Assembly (NCBI GenBank): GCA_030248135.1
Contig: JASANC010000625.1
Coordinates: 43,267 to 107,266, forward strand
DNA: 64,000 nucleotides
Reading direction: 5' to 3'
Source: Theristus sp. LFF4_11
Taxonomy: Eukaryota > Nematoda > Chromadorea > Monhysterida > Xyalidae
A program made the position numbers and the translations under genes. This document shows positions 1 to 12,200 of this stretch, one piece after another. Positions within the stretch are counted from its first letter, which is position 1, and each line of letters opens with the position of its first letter. The notes beneath the pieces are model-generated. The model was given only the letters and a program-made list of their open reading frames with translations, made no database searches and was not told the DNA's origin.

Positions 1-78
1 CACCCGTCGCCCTATGGAGAACATCTCGGTATAGGCATGCATGCTGACGCATTTGCAATTATGATCAGTGTGTTTGTG

Positions 79-182
<104 letters not shown>

Positions 183-1439
183 TCGGGCAATCGTTTCGGT
201 TAGCTTGTGACCAACCATGTGATGTCCGTTTCTTGTGTAAATTTCTTGTTTTTTTTAGTTTTTGTAGTTATGCTTGTTCACTTGTATGTATGATACAAAG
301 AGCAGAATCCCTCACTCAAATATCCCAGATGTTCAACTTTTGTGCGCAAAAAAGTAGAGCGGAAGTCGATGCCCCCTGTAAAAAATTGGCGTGTTATCTA
401 GATACATCAGCGTTCAAACACCGAAACGCCAGATTTTTCACAGTGGCATTTTGGCAATCCATTTAATGGGGATAAAGCCTTTCATGAACCGCGGCACATC
501 ATTTTACTGTCGTCAAGACCAAAAATCTCAAAAAAATCATTCGATTTTCTACTTCACTGATGCCTTGCAGACGTCCACTCTCATCGTTCGTCCGATTCAC
601 GCTCAACGTCGTCAGTGCAATCGAGACGCAAAACTGCTTCAAGTGAACGAATAGCAAAAAGTCAGTAAAAGTGGGCTAGTAAACAACATGATATAGCTTT
701 GTAATTCAAACGGAAAAGTAGTTTTTTCGAAAGTCAGACAATTCGAATGCAGGTGACTCGGCGATGTTTCGGGTGTCCATGAAACAAAAGCAGAACCTGC
801 AGGTGCGCCACGATGATTACGACGCGCACAGTGGTCGGTGTTGTATTTTTTGTTTGTTTGCTTTTGCTTATCTCGGCAAAGCCCTGAAGCGTCCCTAATC
901 CTTTGATTTCGTAAAAAGTGTAACCTGAGCCTGTCGCGGAGTCAATCAAGTCAATCCACACCCGGTTCAACTTTTTTTGAATCTGACTGTTTGTTTACCG
1001 AGCAGTAAGTGTGCCGCCCGCCGAGTTCCGTTTCTACTCAATGCTCACATTTCAAATCGAGATGAGCAAATAAACAGCAAAGCGACTTTCATGTGTTGAG
1101 TTCAAAACGACAAATACGGTCTCAGTCGTTTCCCAAAAAAAGTTCTGAAGGAATTTCTTTTGAAAACACTGTAAATCTACACTAATTTCTTGATGGAAAT
1201 GCTAAGTGAGCGAGACCGAACTGACCTGAAGCGCGTGGACTACGTGTGCATGCGTGCAGCCGCATTCAACAACGTCACTTCGGTGGCACGTGTTTGCACC
1301 ACGTGGAATGCACAGCACGTGCGTGCCATACGCGAGCCAGCTTTGAAACCACACCCATTAGCTTATTCATCCAACGATCTTAGCTCCAGTGGTACGGTGT
1401 GTTTGTCACAATGACGTTTTAACTTTATTCCACGCGCGT

Positions 1440-1600
1440 TCCTGTCCGAAAGTTCAAAAGTTCGAAAGTCCAAAAGTCCAGAAGCCCAGAAGTCAAAACG
1501 ACCAGAAGTCCAGAAGTCGAGAAGTCCAGAAGTCCAGACGTCTAGAAGTTCGGATATTTTGAAATCCAAAACTCCAGAACTCCAAAAGTTCGAAAGTCCA
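1440..1600. repeat. Degenerate tandem repeat, unit about 9-10 bp (tccagaag)
   Basis: Roughly fifteen imperfect copies of a unit close to 'aagtccag' or 'aagttcga' follow one another. The array lies just upstream of the CRE pair and the channel start. No coding function is apparent. Confidence 0.7.
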
Positions 1601-1626
1601 AAGTCAACAATCTGGCGGGACGTACG

Positions 1627-1666
1627 TGACGTCAACCGCCAGACACGCGCGTGCCTGATGACGTCA
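1627..1666. promoter_or_regulatory. Pair of perfect CRE palindromes (TGACGTCA)
   Basis: TGACGTCA occurs at 1627-1634 and again at 1659-1666, 32 bp apart (about three helical turns), ending 90 bp before the channel ATG at 1756. TGACGTCA is the established CREB/ATF binding site. Use by this gene is inferred from the position and pairing. Confidence 0.5.
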
Positions 1667-1755
1667 TTTCCGGTTGGACGAGTTCTGAGCTGTGCACAAA
1701 TGAACGTTTGTGGGTTGCAGATCGTCCGTCGAACGTTGGCGACGGCGGCGTTGAC

Positions 1756-4700
1756 ATGGACCAGTTGACGGCCTCTGCGGGCAGTGCCGATGGGGTGGTG
1801 CGGGGCGGGGACGCGTTCTCGGACGACGACGACGAGTACTACGGAGAGGACGAGGAGGGCGACGAAGGAAAGTGCAACGACTTGCAGTCGGTACGCACTT
1901 GTTTCTTGAAACAAGCTGAAAAGTAATCGTAAATTTTGACAGTTTGAAAAACGTTCAGCATGAATCCTAAGCGTACTTTACGTATCCAACAAAGTGAGGG
2001 CTCACACATCAAATCAGCGTCTTTCATTTGGTCCCAACTCTTTCCCCTCAGTTCCCCTCAGTTGTCCCTCTCAGTGCTTGCTCGCTGCCCATTTCCAGTA
2101 CATCAACATCGCGTTGCCGCACATCGTGCTGACCGCAGTGATGCTCGTCTATTTGGTCACTGGCGCGCTCGTTCTGATGTTCCTTGAATCAGGCTCGGAA
2201 ATCGAGAAACAGCTCGTGAAAATGACCAGACTGAAACATCGCTACGAAGTGATTGTCAACGAAACGTACGACCTGCTGACGAGCTCCGATTTGGACTTGG
2301 ACGACTGGGGATACATGATGAAGGAACAGATGAAGACGCTCGGAGAGGTAACGTCTGTTACATTGAACCTGTCGTTTTTCCCGGAATAGAGCTTGCGAAG
2401 CTTTTGAATTTTTATAGTAAGAAGTTTTGGATTTGGTTGAAACCAAACGACCCATTTGTGGTAAATACCGTATTACCTCTATTAACCCCCCCCCAAAATT
2501 AAACCCCCCCCCAAAAATAAACCCCCACCCCCTCGACAAGTTTCCAAATAATCCCCCCCCCCAAAAAATAATCCCCCATGGGGGATTATTGAAACCTGTT
2601 TGAAACACATACCCAGCGAATTCAGTGGCTGGTTGCAGTGAAAATGATGAAATTGTGCTACCAAAGGCCCCAAATGGATGAGTTAATGGTAATTTCATTA
2701 CAAAAGGCTGTTGTAAAAGGAAATTTCTATGTAGAGTAGAAGTTTCTGCGACTTCCTTTCTGCCATGGAAGGTATTTTTGCCATTTTGCCCACTCCTAAA
2801 AATGGTTTCCAAATAACCCCCCCCCCCAAAAATAAAGCCCCCCCCCAAAAAATAAACCCCCACCCCCAGAAGTCGCTGAAGAAATAAACCCCCATGGGGG
2901 TTTATTAGAGGTAATACGGCATCTTTGCATTACTGGACGCCGCAGTGTCGATTTCATCGTTTCCCGTCAGATTCACGAAGGAGACACGTTCCGTGAGCAA
3001 CTTCGCATGATGCCCGCAGTGCGCTCAAAGTGGACGTTCCCAACCGCGCTGTTGAACACGCTGACTCTTGTTGCTGCCTGCGGTCTGTTTTCGCTGTCAC
3101 ATTTGTTTGTCAATTGAAAAAATTAAAATTTGAAAACTTTCTATTTCCTTTACGTTACATAGGTTACAACATGGTCACTTGTTACACGCCACGAGGTCAA
3201 ATGTTTGCTGTTGTCTACACGATGGTCGGCATCCCATTGATGTTTGTCACTGGTCAGTGGTTTGGTTGCCGAGAAAAAGAAACAACACTGAACACACAGG
3301 GAAGAAGTGTGAAGGAGCACGGAGGAGGCGATTTAGAAAATATGCAAGAAAACTGCAAAAGCAAAACGGACATCCTTGGTTAAAGTGCTGACCACAGTAG
3401 GATCAAAAGACCGAGCAGCAGAATGTTCCGTGCCTTTTTTTGTGGAACTCCCATTGAATTTGCAGCAGCGAACATCGGCAAGGTGCTGAGCGAGCTGGTT
3501 GTGCATATCACCGAAATCTCAAAGATGCTCTATATCAAGTGGATGCAGCTGCGCATCAGAGTCAAACGTCGTTTGAACAACACGAAAAACGTGCATTTCG
3601 AGCAGAATGGCAAACCGGGCGCCGATCCGGCGGAGATCAGCAGCGAACAGGTAAGGACAAAAAATGGAGGAAGGTCGCTTTGGACTGAACGTCACTGAGT
3701 AAACAATGAGGAACGCAGATTTTGAAACATGCAAATTTCTGAACGAACTTTTCCGGGAATGTGCGCAACAACGTTGTTTTCTTTCTGTTCTCTGAGCAAT
3801 CTTGCACGACCTACAGGGCGAAATTCTGATCCCGGAGACGCCGCAGACGATCTGGTTCGCGATCACGATCTACGTGTCTGGCATCAGCGCGTACTGCTGC
3901 CTCGGCACGTTCATGTTTCGCACGTGGGAGCCAACGTGGTCGTTCGTGCACGCGTTCCATTTCGGCTTCAATCTGATCGTCACCGTCGGACTCGGCGACG
4001 TCATCGTCACTGACATGCTCTTCCTCGCGTTCACCGTTGCCTTCTGCATCGTCGGTTCGTTCAAAACACATTGGTGTACCACGGAGCGGTGTGGTGTATT
4101 TGTCAGAGTTATGTGGTTTGTCACAAAACAGTGTGGTACCACGATGTGTGATACAACAGCGTGATGTACCATGAAGCAGCGTGATGTACCATGAAGCAGC
4201 GTGGTGAATCACAGGGCAGTGTGGTATGCCACTACCACGGAGCAGTGTGTTGTACATGTACCACAGAAACAGTGTGGTGTACCATGAAATAATGTGGTGT
4301 ACCACAAAAACGGTGTGGTGTACCACGGAGTAGTGTAGTGTACCATGAAAACGGTGCGTGTGCTGCGAAAGTGTCGTAATGTGTGCCGCAGGTTTGGCGG
4401 TGGTGACGATGTGTATCGACTTAGCGTCAGAGCATCTCAAAGAGGCGTTTGCACGGATTCACTATTACGGTCGACGACACAAGCTGCAGCTTGCTGAGGA
4501 TGTCATTCACATGGTTGAGCTGTTGACGTGGATGCGAGAGAAGAAAGGAGGCGAGGTCACGTGGCAGGTTGGTCAAATAAAAAAACCAGAACATTTTCAC
4601 AGTTTGCCGAATAAGTTTCATTTGCTATTGATATATGATAAACAAAATAATGATGCTCACGAGTGTCCAGGAAGTGCGTGATTTGATGGAGTCCATCCAC

Positions 4701-5262
4701 CGTGGCGCATTCAATCCACGAGCGGCGGTCGGCTGGCGATGGATTGATGGTGCTGACGTTTGGTTTGTGTCGCGCATTTCCAATTGGAAAAAAGGTCCGT
4801 GTGACAGATGAAATTTCATTCAGTCCAAATTGACAATTCAAATCCACTAACCTGAGTGCAACGTTTTTGAACATTCATTCCATTCTGTACAATTCCATCC
4901 GAGTCAAATTTTGAAATTTTAAAAGCATTTTCAGCAAGTTCTCTGTACAAGTTTTGAGCCGTACTTTTTTTGGAATTTTTGCAATAATGCCATTTTTTGA
5001 TATGACCACTTTATGTTCATCACTCTGTTTCATTTATCATTCAGGTGGCATCACACCTCCCCCATTGCCGCCCTCTCCGCCGCCTGGCGCAGGCAGCGAG
5101 TTTGAGTTTGAGGGTGAACCATCGACAGTCGAGTCGAAAGTGATGTACACCGAGGAGACGTCCAGCCGTGGGTCAAGCTCAACGAGCGACACAGACGGCA
5201 GCAGCAGCAACAGCGAGTCCACGGAGAAGTCGTTCCAACATGGACAGGACTACAATTTGTGA
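1756..5262 (+). CDS. Two-pore-domain potassium channel (TWK/K2P), 9 exons, 516 aa
   Basis: K2P leak channel of the plasma membrane; two subunits form one pore. Exons: 1756-1890, 2075-2347, 2971-3082, 3163-3252, 3466-3650, 3817-4054, 4392-4567, 4671-4794, 5045-5262; phases close exactly at 517 codons. Visible parts are an acidic N-terminus, TM1 (about residues 55-80), a cap helix region with an NET glycosylation site, pore loop 1, M2 ending in GIPLMFVTAANIGKVLSE (the family's ANIGK signature), a basic intracellular loop, pore loop 2 with TVGLGD, M4, and a Pro- then Ser-rich tail. An intron splits the Gly codon of the GYG position, a known K2P intron site. The odd part is pore 1, where the filter reads AACGYN instead of TTIGYG. 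The ATG at 1756 (gacATGg) is the first in frame. UNC-58-like behaviour is possible but orthology is not shown. Confidence 0.93.
2466..2921. mobile_element. C-rich MITE with inverted ends, copy 1 (K2P intron 2)
   Basis: The ends mirror each other: CCGTATTACCTCTATTAA on the left and the complement of CCGTATTACCTCTAATAA on the right. Inside the ends are runs of C8-C9 separated by AAAATAAA, then a unique core (2590-2800), then C-runs again. A homologous copy lies at 40808-41273. There is no transposase, so it is non-autonomous. Confidence 0.85.
4068..4375. repeat. Minisatellite in K2P intron 6, unit about 20-24 bp
   Basis: Imperfect tandem copies of 'gtgtggtgtaccacggagca' fill most of this intron. 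Many units contain the small palindrome GTGGTAC/GTACCAC. The long open frames read from it are artefacts of the repeat. Confidence 0.85.
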
Positions 5263-5655
5263 CTGTGTGCGTCTGGCCTGGTGGATTGTCTGATATCGGT
5301 GCACTATTTTGTGCGGTACTCACCGACAGGGCGCACGCAACTGAGAAACATGTCAATTTTATCATTTGATTTTGATACTAAAAAGTTGGTCAAAACGACA
5401 CATTGCATTTGTGCTTTTTATTATTTTCATATTGTTCGCATTGACAGGTTGTTTTGTCAAAAAATGCGCAAAAGGAAGATTCAGGTACGTTTTGATTTTG
5501 TTTCTGTAATTGATCAAAAACCCCATATAATTTTAAAATACTTTTTTATTTCGGTCCAATATTTTTCACTGTTTACTTTATTCACTGTTTCAACATGGAA
5601 AACTGTTACAAAGTTTGAAAATAACAGGAAGAAAGAAAAAATAGAGCAATCAACA

Positions 5656-5661
5656 AATAAA
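5656..5661 (+). terminator. AATAAA poly(A) signal of the K2P gene
   Basis: This is the first AATAAA after the stop at 5262 and predicts a 3' UTR of about 400 nt. Confidence 0.5.
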
Positions 5662-6181
5662 TAGCCAAACAAAACAATAACGGGGAAGATTTGTAACAAG
5701 AAGTTAAAATAGATTTAATTGTATACGGTTGAAAGGAAAAATGCTTCTGATGTTTGTTTGAGATTTTGACACACGAACAAAAGTACCAAACAAAAATGCC
5801 CAAAAACTGAAAATACTGACAGTAAAAGATAAAGTGAAGAAGATTTTTTACAACAACGTAATCGCATTACGACATTATCTGTGTACAGAAAGAAAAAAAA
5901 ACAAAAAAACAAAAAAAAATACGGCACCGAATGGGTATACAGTAAACTGTATGCATTGACTTTTGCATTTAACCCAAAATTCAAATTTTAAGTGAAAGGT
6001 TGAACATGCACATTGTACAACAGTATTTCAAACATTTTTCGAGCATACATACATTATTTTGGTCTTAAAGAAGGGCAATCGTTTTGTCAAACATTTCATG
6101 TTGTGTTTTTGAGCTCACCCAGTTGCTTGTGCCAGTTTTCTTCGCAGCACAATGATCAAGCGATTTTGTCTGAAAAAAGGA

Positions 6182-6187
6182 TTTATT
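6182..6187 (-). terminator. AATAAA poly(A) signal of the coiled-coil gene
   Basis: TTTATT on the + strand is AATAAA on the - strand, about 45 nt after the stop codon at 6231. It supports the call that the gene ends here. Confidence 0.6.
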
Positions 6188-6230
6188 TCAACGCATCAAC
6201 CATTTGCATTAGCATCAACAATTCAATCAA

Positions 6231-9200
6231 TCAGCATAAGCCAGATTGAACTTTCGAATGCAAGAAATGCAAAATGAAAACAGACTGAACCGCCCACTTT
6301 TGCACTTCCTCCATCAAGCGTCGATTATCACGAATCGAGTTCTTCAATTTCTCCCTCGTCTCCTCCGAGTCACCCGGCGAGCGTGGCGTCGACTGCGGCG
6401 TTGCCTCTTGCAGTTGCCGCTGCAGCACTAAGATCTGTTCCTTTAGCTCGAACACGGCTGCATCCGCTTCCTCCAGCTTGTGCTGCGCTGTGTAGAGCTC
6501 GTGGTTGAAACTGAAACATCATATGGCAATGGTGATGGTGAATTCGACAATAAAGTCCAACAAATTCTAAGCTACAATGTACCACTCACTATTGGCAGCT
6601 TATCAGTTGCATTTAGCCATTTCCAACTTGTTGAGCTAACCAATGTTGAACGTTTTTTCTATGGTACGGTACAAAGGAGTTTCTCCTACATTTTGCGATT
6701 CGTTTTGCAAGACTGGTGGTTTTATGCCAAAAGTTCTTTTGGTTGGTTACACTCGGATGTGAGTGCAGCGCCAGCAAGAAACGCGACCCGCACCGTTGCT
6801 GCGCCTCTTCGTGTTTCGTCTTCTGCCGTTCGAGCTCGATGCGCATTCGCTCGTTATCGCCCACCAACTCCACGATCTTCGCCGCATCCTCCGGGCGTGA
6901 CTGCGGCTCACTCAGTTCGGCCAGTCGTGTTTTGAAGCGTTCGTTCTCCGTTCGCAGTTGGTCATGCTCACGTCTGTACGTTTTGGAACATTTTGGTGGC
7001 GGCAAAAGCGTCATCATCAAAAACAATCCCAAGAGCTGTTGGGTTTACATTAATGCTGATTCTTATTTTTAACAAAGTTTCTCCATTGGTGCCGAAACGA
7101 ATGTCACGATTTAATACAGTTTACAAACAAATTCTCGAATGATGAAATCTCTGAATCGGTCTTCCTGTGGTTGCGATCACTGAATGCAGTGTCTTTACTC
7201 ACCTGAGTTCTTCGAGTCTCAACTGGATCTTGTCCCTCTCCGCACGCAACGCGTCCGCCGCAGCCAGCTTGCTGTCCCGTTCGTCGCGTGCCAACTGCAG
7301 CTGTGTCTCGTAGTGATGCACTTTGTCCGCCAGTAGCTCGGCATCTGCGCTCGTCTTCGCCTGTGTGTCCGTCTGGTTTCTTTATGGGATAGAATTCGCG
7401 CTATTCTGAACTAGTTTGTGGTTTTTCTCGCGTGGAAAGGTTTCAGTTTGTTCAACGGAAATTTTGCGGACTTCTCAGCGGTGTTGCGTTTGGTAACTCC
7501 AGACTTCAGTGTCCGTCAATGTTTATTACAAAGCAAAAAGCAAAAAATGTCTGAGCGAATTTTGCTGCCCGACTTCACCCACCTCGATGGCTTTCTGCAT
7601 GCGCTGCGCATCGGCCTTCGCAGCGGCCACACCCGCGCGCAGTCGCTCACAGTCTGCTTGCAGTGTGTCTGCGTTGGTGCGCTCGGTGTCCCGTTCACTG
7701 GTCACCTGTTGCAGTTCACGTTCCTTCGATTCCAGTTGAGCCTGCAGTTTTTTAGCTGAGTTGAGCCTGCACTAAGTTCATTCAGCCTTATCAACCACAG
7801 AATTAAAAAACCAATAACACCAATAAAAAGGCGCAACCTTTTTTGAACAATGAAAAACTTTATGGTTGTGGCACTGTTTATGACAAAATTTTCGTTTTTT
7901 GCGACGTGTTGCCTACCTGCAGCTGTCGAACTTTGCGCTCGAGACTGTCAAGCTTTGCATTTTGTTCCACCGTGCGCGTCTTCTGTTCGTTTTCGGCCTC
8001 TCGATGCAGCGATTGGAGTTCCTGTTTCAGCTCGGACAGTTCTTGTCGAAGACGTTGACTCTCTGCGTCTGTCACGCTGCACACCGGCGACAGTTGAGTC
8101 ACTATGGAATTAAAGAGGTACAGTTATAATGGTAAGCTGACAAAGAATAAATGAAATAAAAAGAACGTCCAAACCGGGAATCGAACGCGGTTATTTCAGC
8201 TCGCTGGCCGAAGCGCTATCCACTCGACGACACCAGCGCCTTGTAACAGAGTACACCAACCTGGCTGCGTTTCGTACTGCCCCAAGCGTTGGTGCACAGT
8301 GCTCAGTTGCAGCACCAGTTCTTCTTTCTCGGTTTCAGCTCGCTGCAGTTCACGCTGTAGCTCATCATATTTACAGTGAAGCTCTGCGTAGTCTGCATCG
8401 AGCGATTGCTTGTCTTGCGTTGCTGTAGACTCAGCATCATTCTGCTCTTGCAGCCAGCTTTCCCTAAATTATGTTAGGCAATGTGTGAACATTCAAAACA
8501 ATTTGGCCAATTTTTTTTTTAATTATAAAACTTGAATTATTGAAATGAAAAACCAACTTTTCATGCTCAAAATCTTCCTTGATCCGTGCGAGTCGAAGCT
8601 GTTCTTCTTTTATCTGGGCATACTCTTCCTGCTGAAATTCAAGAATTTCAAATTTCTGATGGATAAAAAACAAAACATTCCCATTGTTTCTGGTTCCTGC
8701 ATTGTTTTTCTGAAGTTGCCCCGCGTGAATTGTGACACGATTTAGTCTCACCTGGTCCTTGATTTGCTGTCGCACTCGTGTCAGCTCTGCTTCCGTCCGA
8801 GTGAGTGCTGCTCGAAGCTCGTTGTTCTGAAGCGAACGAAAACTTTCAAACAGCATCTCACTTTTCAAAACAGATGAAACGGAGAATATGGAACATGAAA
8901 ACAGCAGAATTACTGATGAAATAATGAAATTCATACTACCGTGTACCAATTCCATCATTTTTTGTGACCTTTGCGTTATTTTACCTTTTTCAACCAGTGC
9001 TCCCTGTCGGCACACATTTCCTCGAGCGCATTGCGCAACTGTGCCTTCGTCGGCAGTTGCCCGTCTTCGTCGTCGCTGTCGGCGTTCTTACGTTTTTTAT
9101 TGTCGAGTTCAATTGTTCTCGTTTGAAGTTGTTGTCTCGTTGGCGTGTCTGAAAATTTTCGTGTTGTTTCAAGAAAAGAACCCAAAACCAAAAATTCTGG

Positions 9201-12200
9201 AACTTTCCGCATTCAGTGGGATGCGCGCGATAGCAATAGTTTCCCAATCAGACCATTCGTGCCTGTCACTCCTTGTCGAGTGTTGAGTTGTTTTGAGTTT
9301 TCTGAGTGCAGCCACTTGCCATGGTTGTGCTCTCCAGCACTGTGGTCTGCCGTCCCGTGTACATGTGTGATCATGGCGTCTGCGTTGCGCTGCATCTGCG
9401 ACGGCGTCAGCACTGCGCTCGTGTCCACTGGTGGACTCGCGGTGTCATTGACGCTGTTCGTTGGCAGTTGTGTCTGAAAAGGGTGACACGCGTTCGAATG
9501 AGTTGTTCATCACTCAGAAAACGGCACTAAATATTTTTTAATTCATAATTTAGTACCCCAGCCCCGTTTTTAATGACCGATGTTCTTTCAATTCACAAAA
9601 ATTTTCGTTTTTTACAAGGGTTGACTGCACAAAGCAACATGCCACGAAACAATGTCCGATTTCTGTAAGACGCACAAAAGAATTCCGTTTAATTCTACAC
9701 GCACCTTTGCACTGGCTGACGTGGATAGTCGATGATCGACGTACTTCGACCGAGGCATCTGCCCATTTAGCACCGTTGCAGCACTCGTGCTACTGCTGTC
9801 CAAGCGAATACTGGTCACTGCTTGCGGATCTGAGACAAAACGTTCATTCGCTTGTCAATAGTGCTTTTAAACGTTTGTCTGGCGTTACTAAAATCTGATG
9901 TTTTCTGCTCTGAAAAACACGGCAACACATTTCATTACGACACCAACCAATCGGATTCCGCGGCGAGTGCTCTTGGTTGACTGAGCAGCCAGTTGCGGTT
10001 GAACTCGCCGAATGTGCGTTGTCGCCAGTTGACGACGCACAAACACTCAGTGGTGACGCCAGTGAGCCGCTGGAAGTGGCGTCTGTCGTGGAGTTCGTGG
10101 CGCCCGGATGACCGCTGCCCATGCGAATGACAGCGTCTGTAGACAAAATGGCCATGATGCGCACACTGATTATTATTATTAGCAAATAGATACAAGTGAC
10201 GTTTTCTTTGGCCAAAAATGACGGATTTCTAACATCACTTGGTCCATAAATGACGTCACCAGGTCTTCAGACAATGTTGAATTGGCGTGCTGTGCTTAAT
10301 CGTACCGTTTGTTGTAACCTCCCAACTTCAAGTCAGCCCATTTCAAACCTGCGATTCGACTTGCGACGGCCGCATCCACAACATCCTTTTGTAGTTCTTG
10401 TTGGATTTTCAGCTGCTGCAGATTTCGTTCCGCGCGAGCGAGTTGTTCAGCGAGCTAGACATTGGCAGTAAATGGTTACTGGTTTGAAACTTGCGCTTTT
10501 CTGTGTCCGAATTCAATCTTCATATTCTAAAAGTCTATGAAGCTCCATCCCAACTGAACTGACCGTCAAGTTCAGATCCTTGGCCGCGTCCAGCTCCCCG
10601 AGCAGCATCTCCACGTTGCCATTCATCGGGTGACCGTCTAACTCAACCTCGTGCTCCCTAGCGATCGTTGCAGGAGCACCACCGTTGCCTTCGCGGCGAT
10701 GCCTTGGTGCCTGTGACATTGGTGACGTCGCGTGGACAGATGTCTGAAAGAAGTTGGAAACACTGCGATTGACGAAAAAATGCGTGTTGCGGTTGATATC
10801 ACAAAAACCACACACGTGTGTAGACGAAACTGAAACAGCGTGCAATTCATGCAAAATAGTTATTCGTATTCGACCGAGCAAAAAAAACACGTTTACACAT
10901 ACAAAACTGGCTCGGTTGAAACTCCATACTATGTTGTTCCCTCAATCCGTCCTATTTTCACGCGCGGTACTCGGAACTTTCCACAACGAACACAAACAAT
11001 GAAACACAAAAGACAATCTGCAAACAAAACTGAGCAAACTCATCAATCATGCAAACAACGAACGAATTGACGCTAAAACCATGAGCAAACATGAACTGTG
11101 GCAAATGAAACACATGCTCAGGCTTCAAAAGTCACCAATAAACACTAGAACGATAATAAAAAACACAAATAAAACGATGAACGGATAAAGGAATGCGGAT
11201 CTGAACTGAACGTGCAACGAAACTGTGTACATTACAGGGTGTGCCAAAAGTGGCGTCACTCACAGCGTTGGCCGTTTTCGGCCGTGGAATGGCGAAATGC
11301 TCCGGGGTGACTTTTGGTCGAACTGAGCTCGACGGCTCAAAGTGACGTCGCAGGCTGGACACTTTCAACTGCAGAAACAAAACAAGCACATGGGAAAATG
11401 CTTGGCATTGGATTCAATTTGCACTGATTTTGTTGGCGCAGCAAAGGGAAAATTACGACCAGAATGCGGGCGCAAATACGTGTATGAATAAAACAACTTG
11501 GAGAATGTGTGTTGAAAAAAAGGAAAAATAGAAAAGTTGCTGGCGCAGGAATATGTGACGTTTTCAGTAGTTTATCGCCACAAGGGTTTGGGAGCAGATT
11601 GCATGTGCGCTGAGTGCTGACGCCTTATTAGTCATACTTTAGTTGGAACAAAATTTCATGTTACAATAAGAAAACAAGTCGTTGCTACGGTTACCGCAAC
11701 ATGGTGAGTTCTTTAAGATAGGCTTTTTGAGTCGACCGACCCGATCTCCACACCTCTAGGCACAATTTCAAAAAAGTTTTCAAATTCAGTCAAATTTAAG
11801 ACCAATCGAACCGCCTTGATGCCCTGAGTTCGAAAATCATATTTTTATCTTCATCCAAGCTTTTTTTATGCTTCAAAATTGGGAAAAACCTAATTTTCGA
11901 CCCCCTTGTAGTAAAACTGTTCTAGCTCGCTTCTGCTTGAAGCTATTAACAAAAATCAAACACCAATCAATTCCCCTTGTGTTTGCGCACATTTTTTGCT
12001 GTTATACTATAGGTTGAAAATGTTTTTTCATGCTTTGTATTTTTAAAAAACTGCAGAGGTTGGTGGTTTTTCACGTTTTTCGGTACTTTAGAAACGTTTG
12101 TGGGGTATAGTTTTTAGGTAATTATGAAAGATCTGCGAAAAATGTATATACATGTAAAACTTCAGCTTTATAAAGCGTCGCCGGGACTCACACGATACAA

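Larger units (their letters stand above)
5263..6230. other. Convergent 3' region between the K2P and coiled-coil genes
   Basis: AT-rich DNA without a recognisable gene. It holds the 3' UTR and poly(A) signal of the channel on the + strand and the short 3' UTR of the coiled-coil gene on the - strand. Confidence 0.6.

Noticed and set aside
3811..4440. Long - strand frame across the K2P exon and intron 6
   Set aside because: It is the antisense of pore exon 3817-4054 joined to the minisatellite; the + strand has a complete, domain-supported gene.
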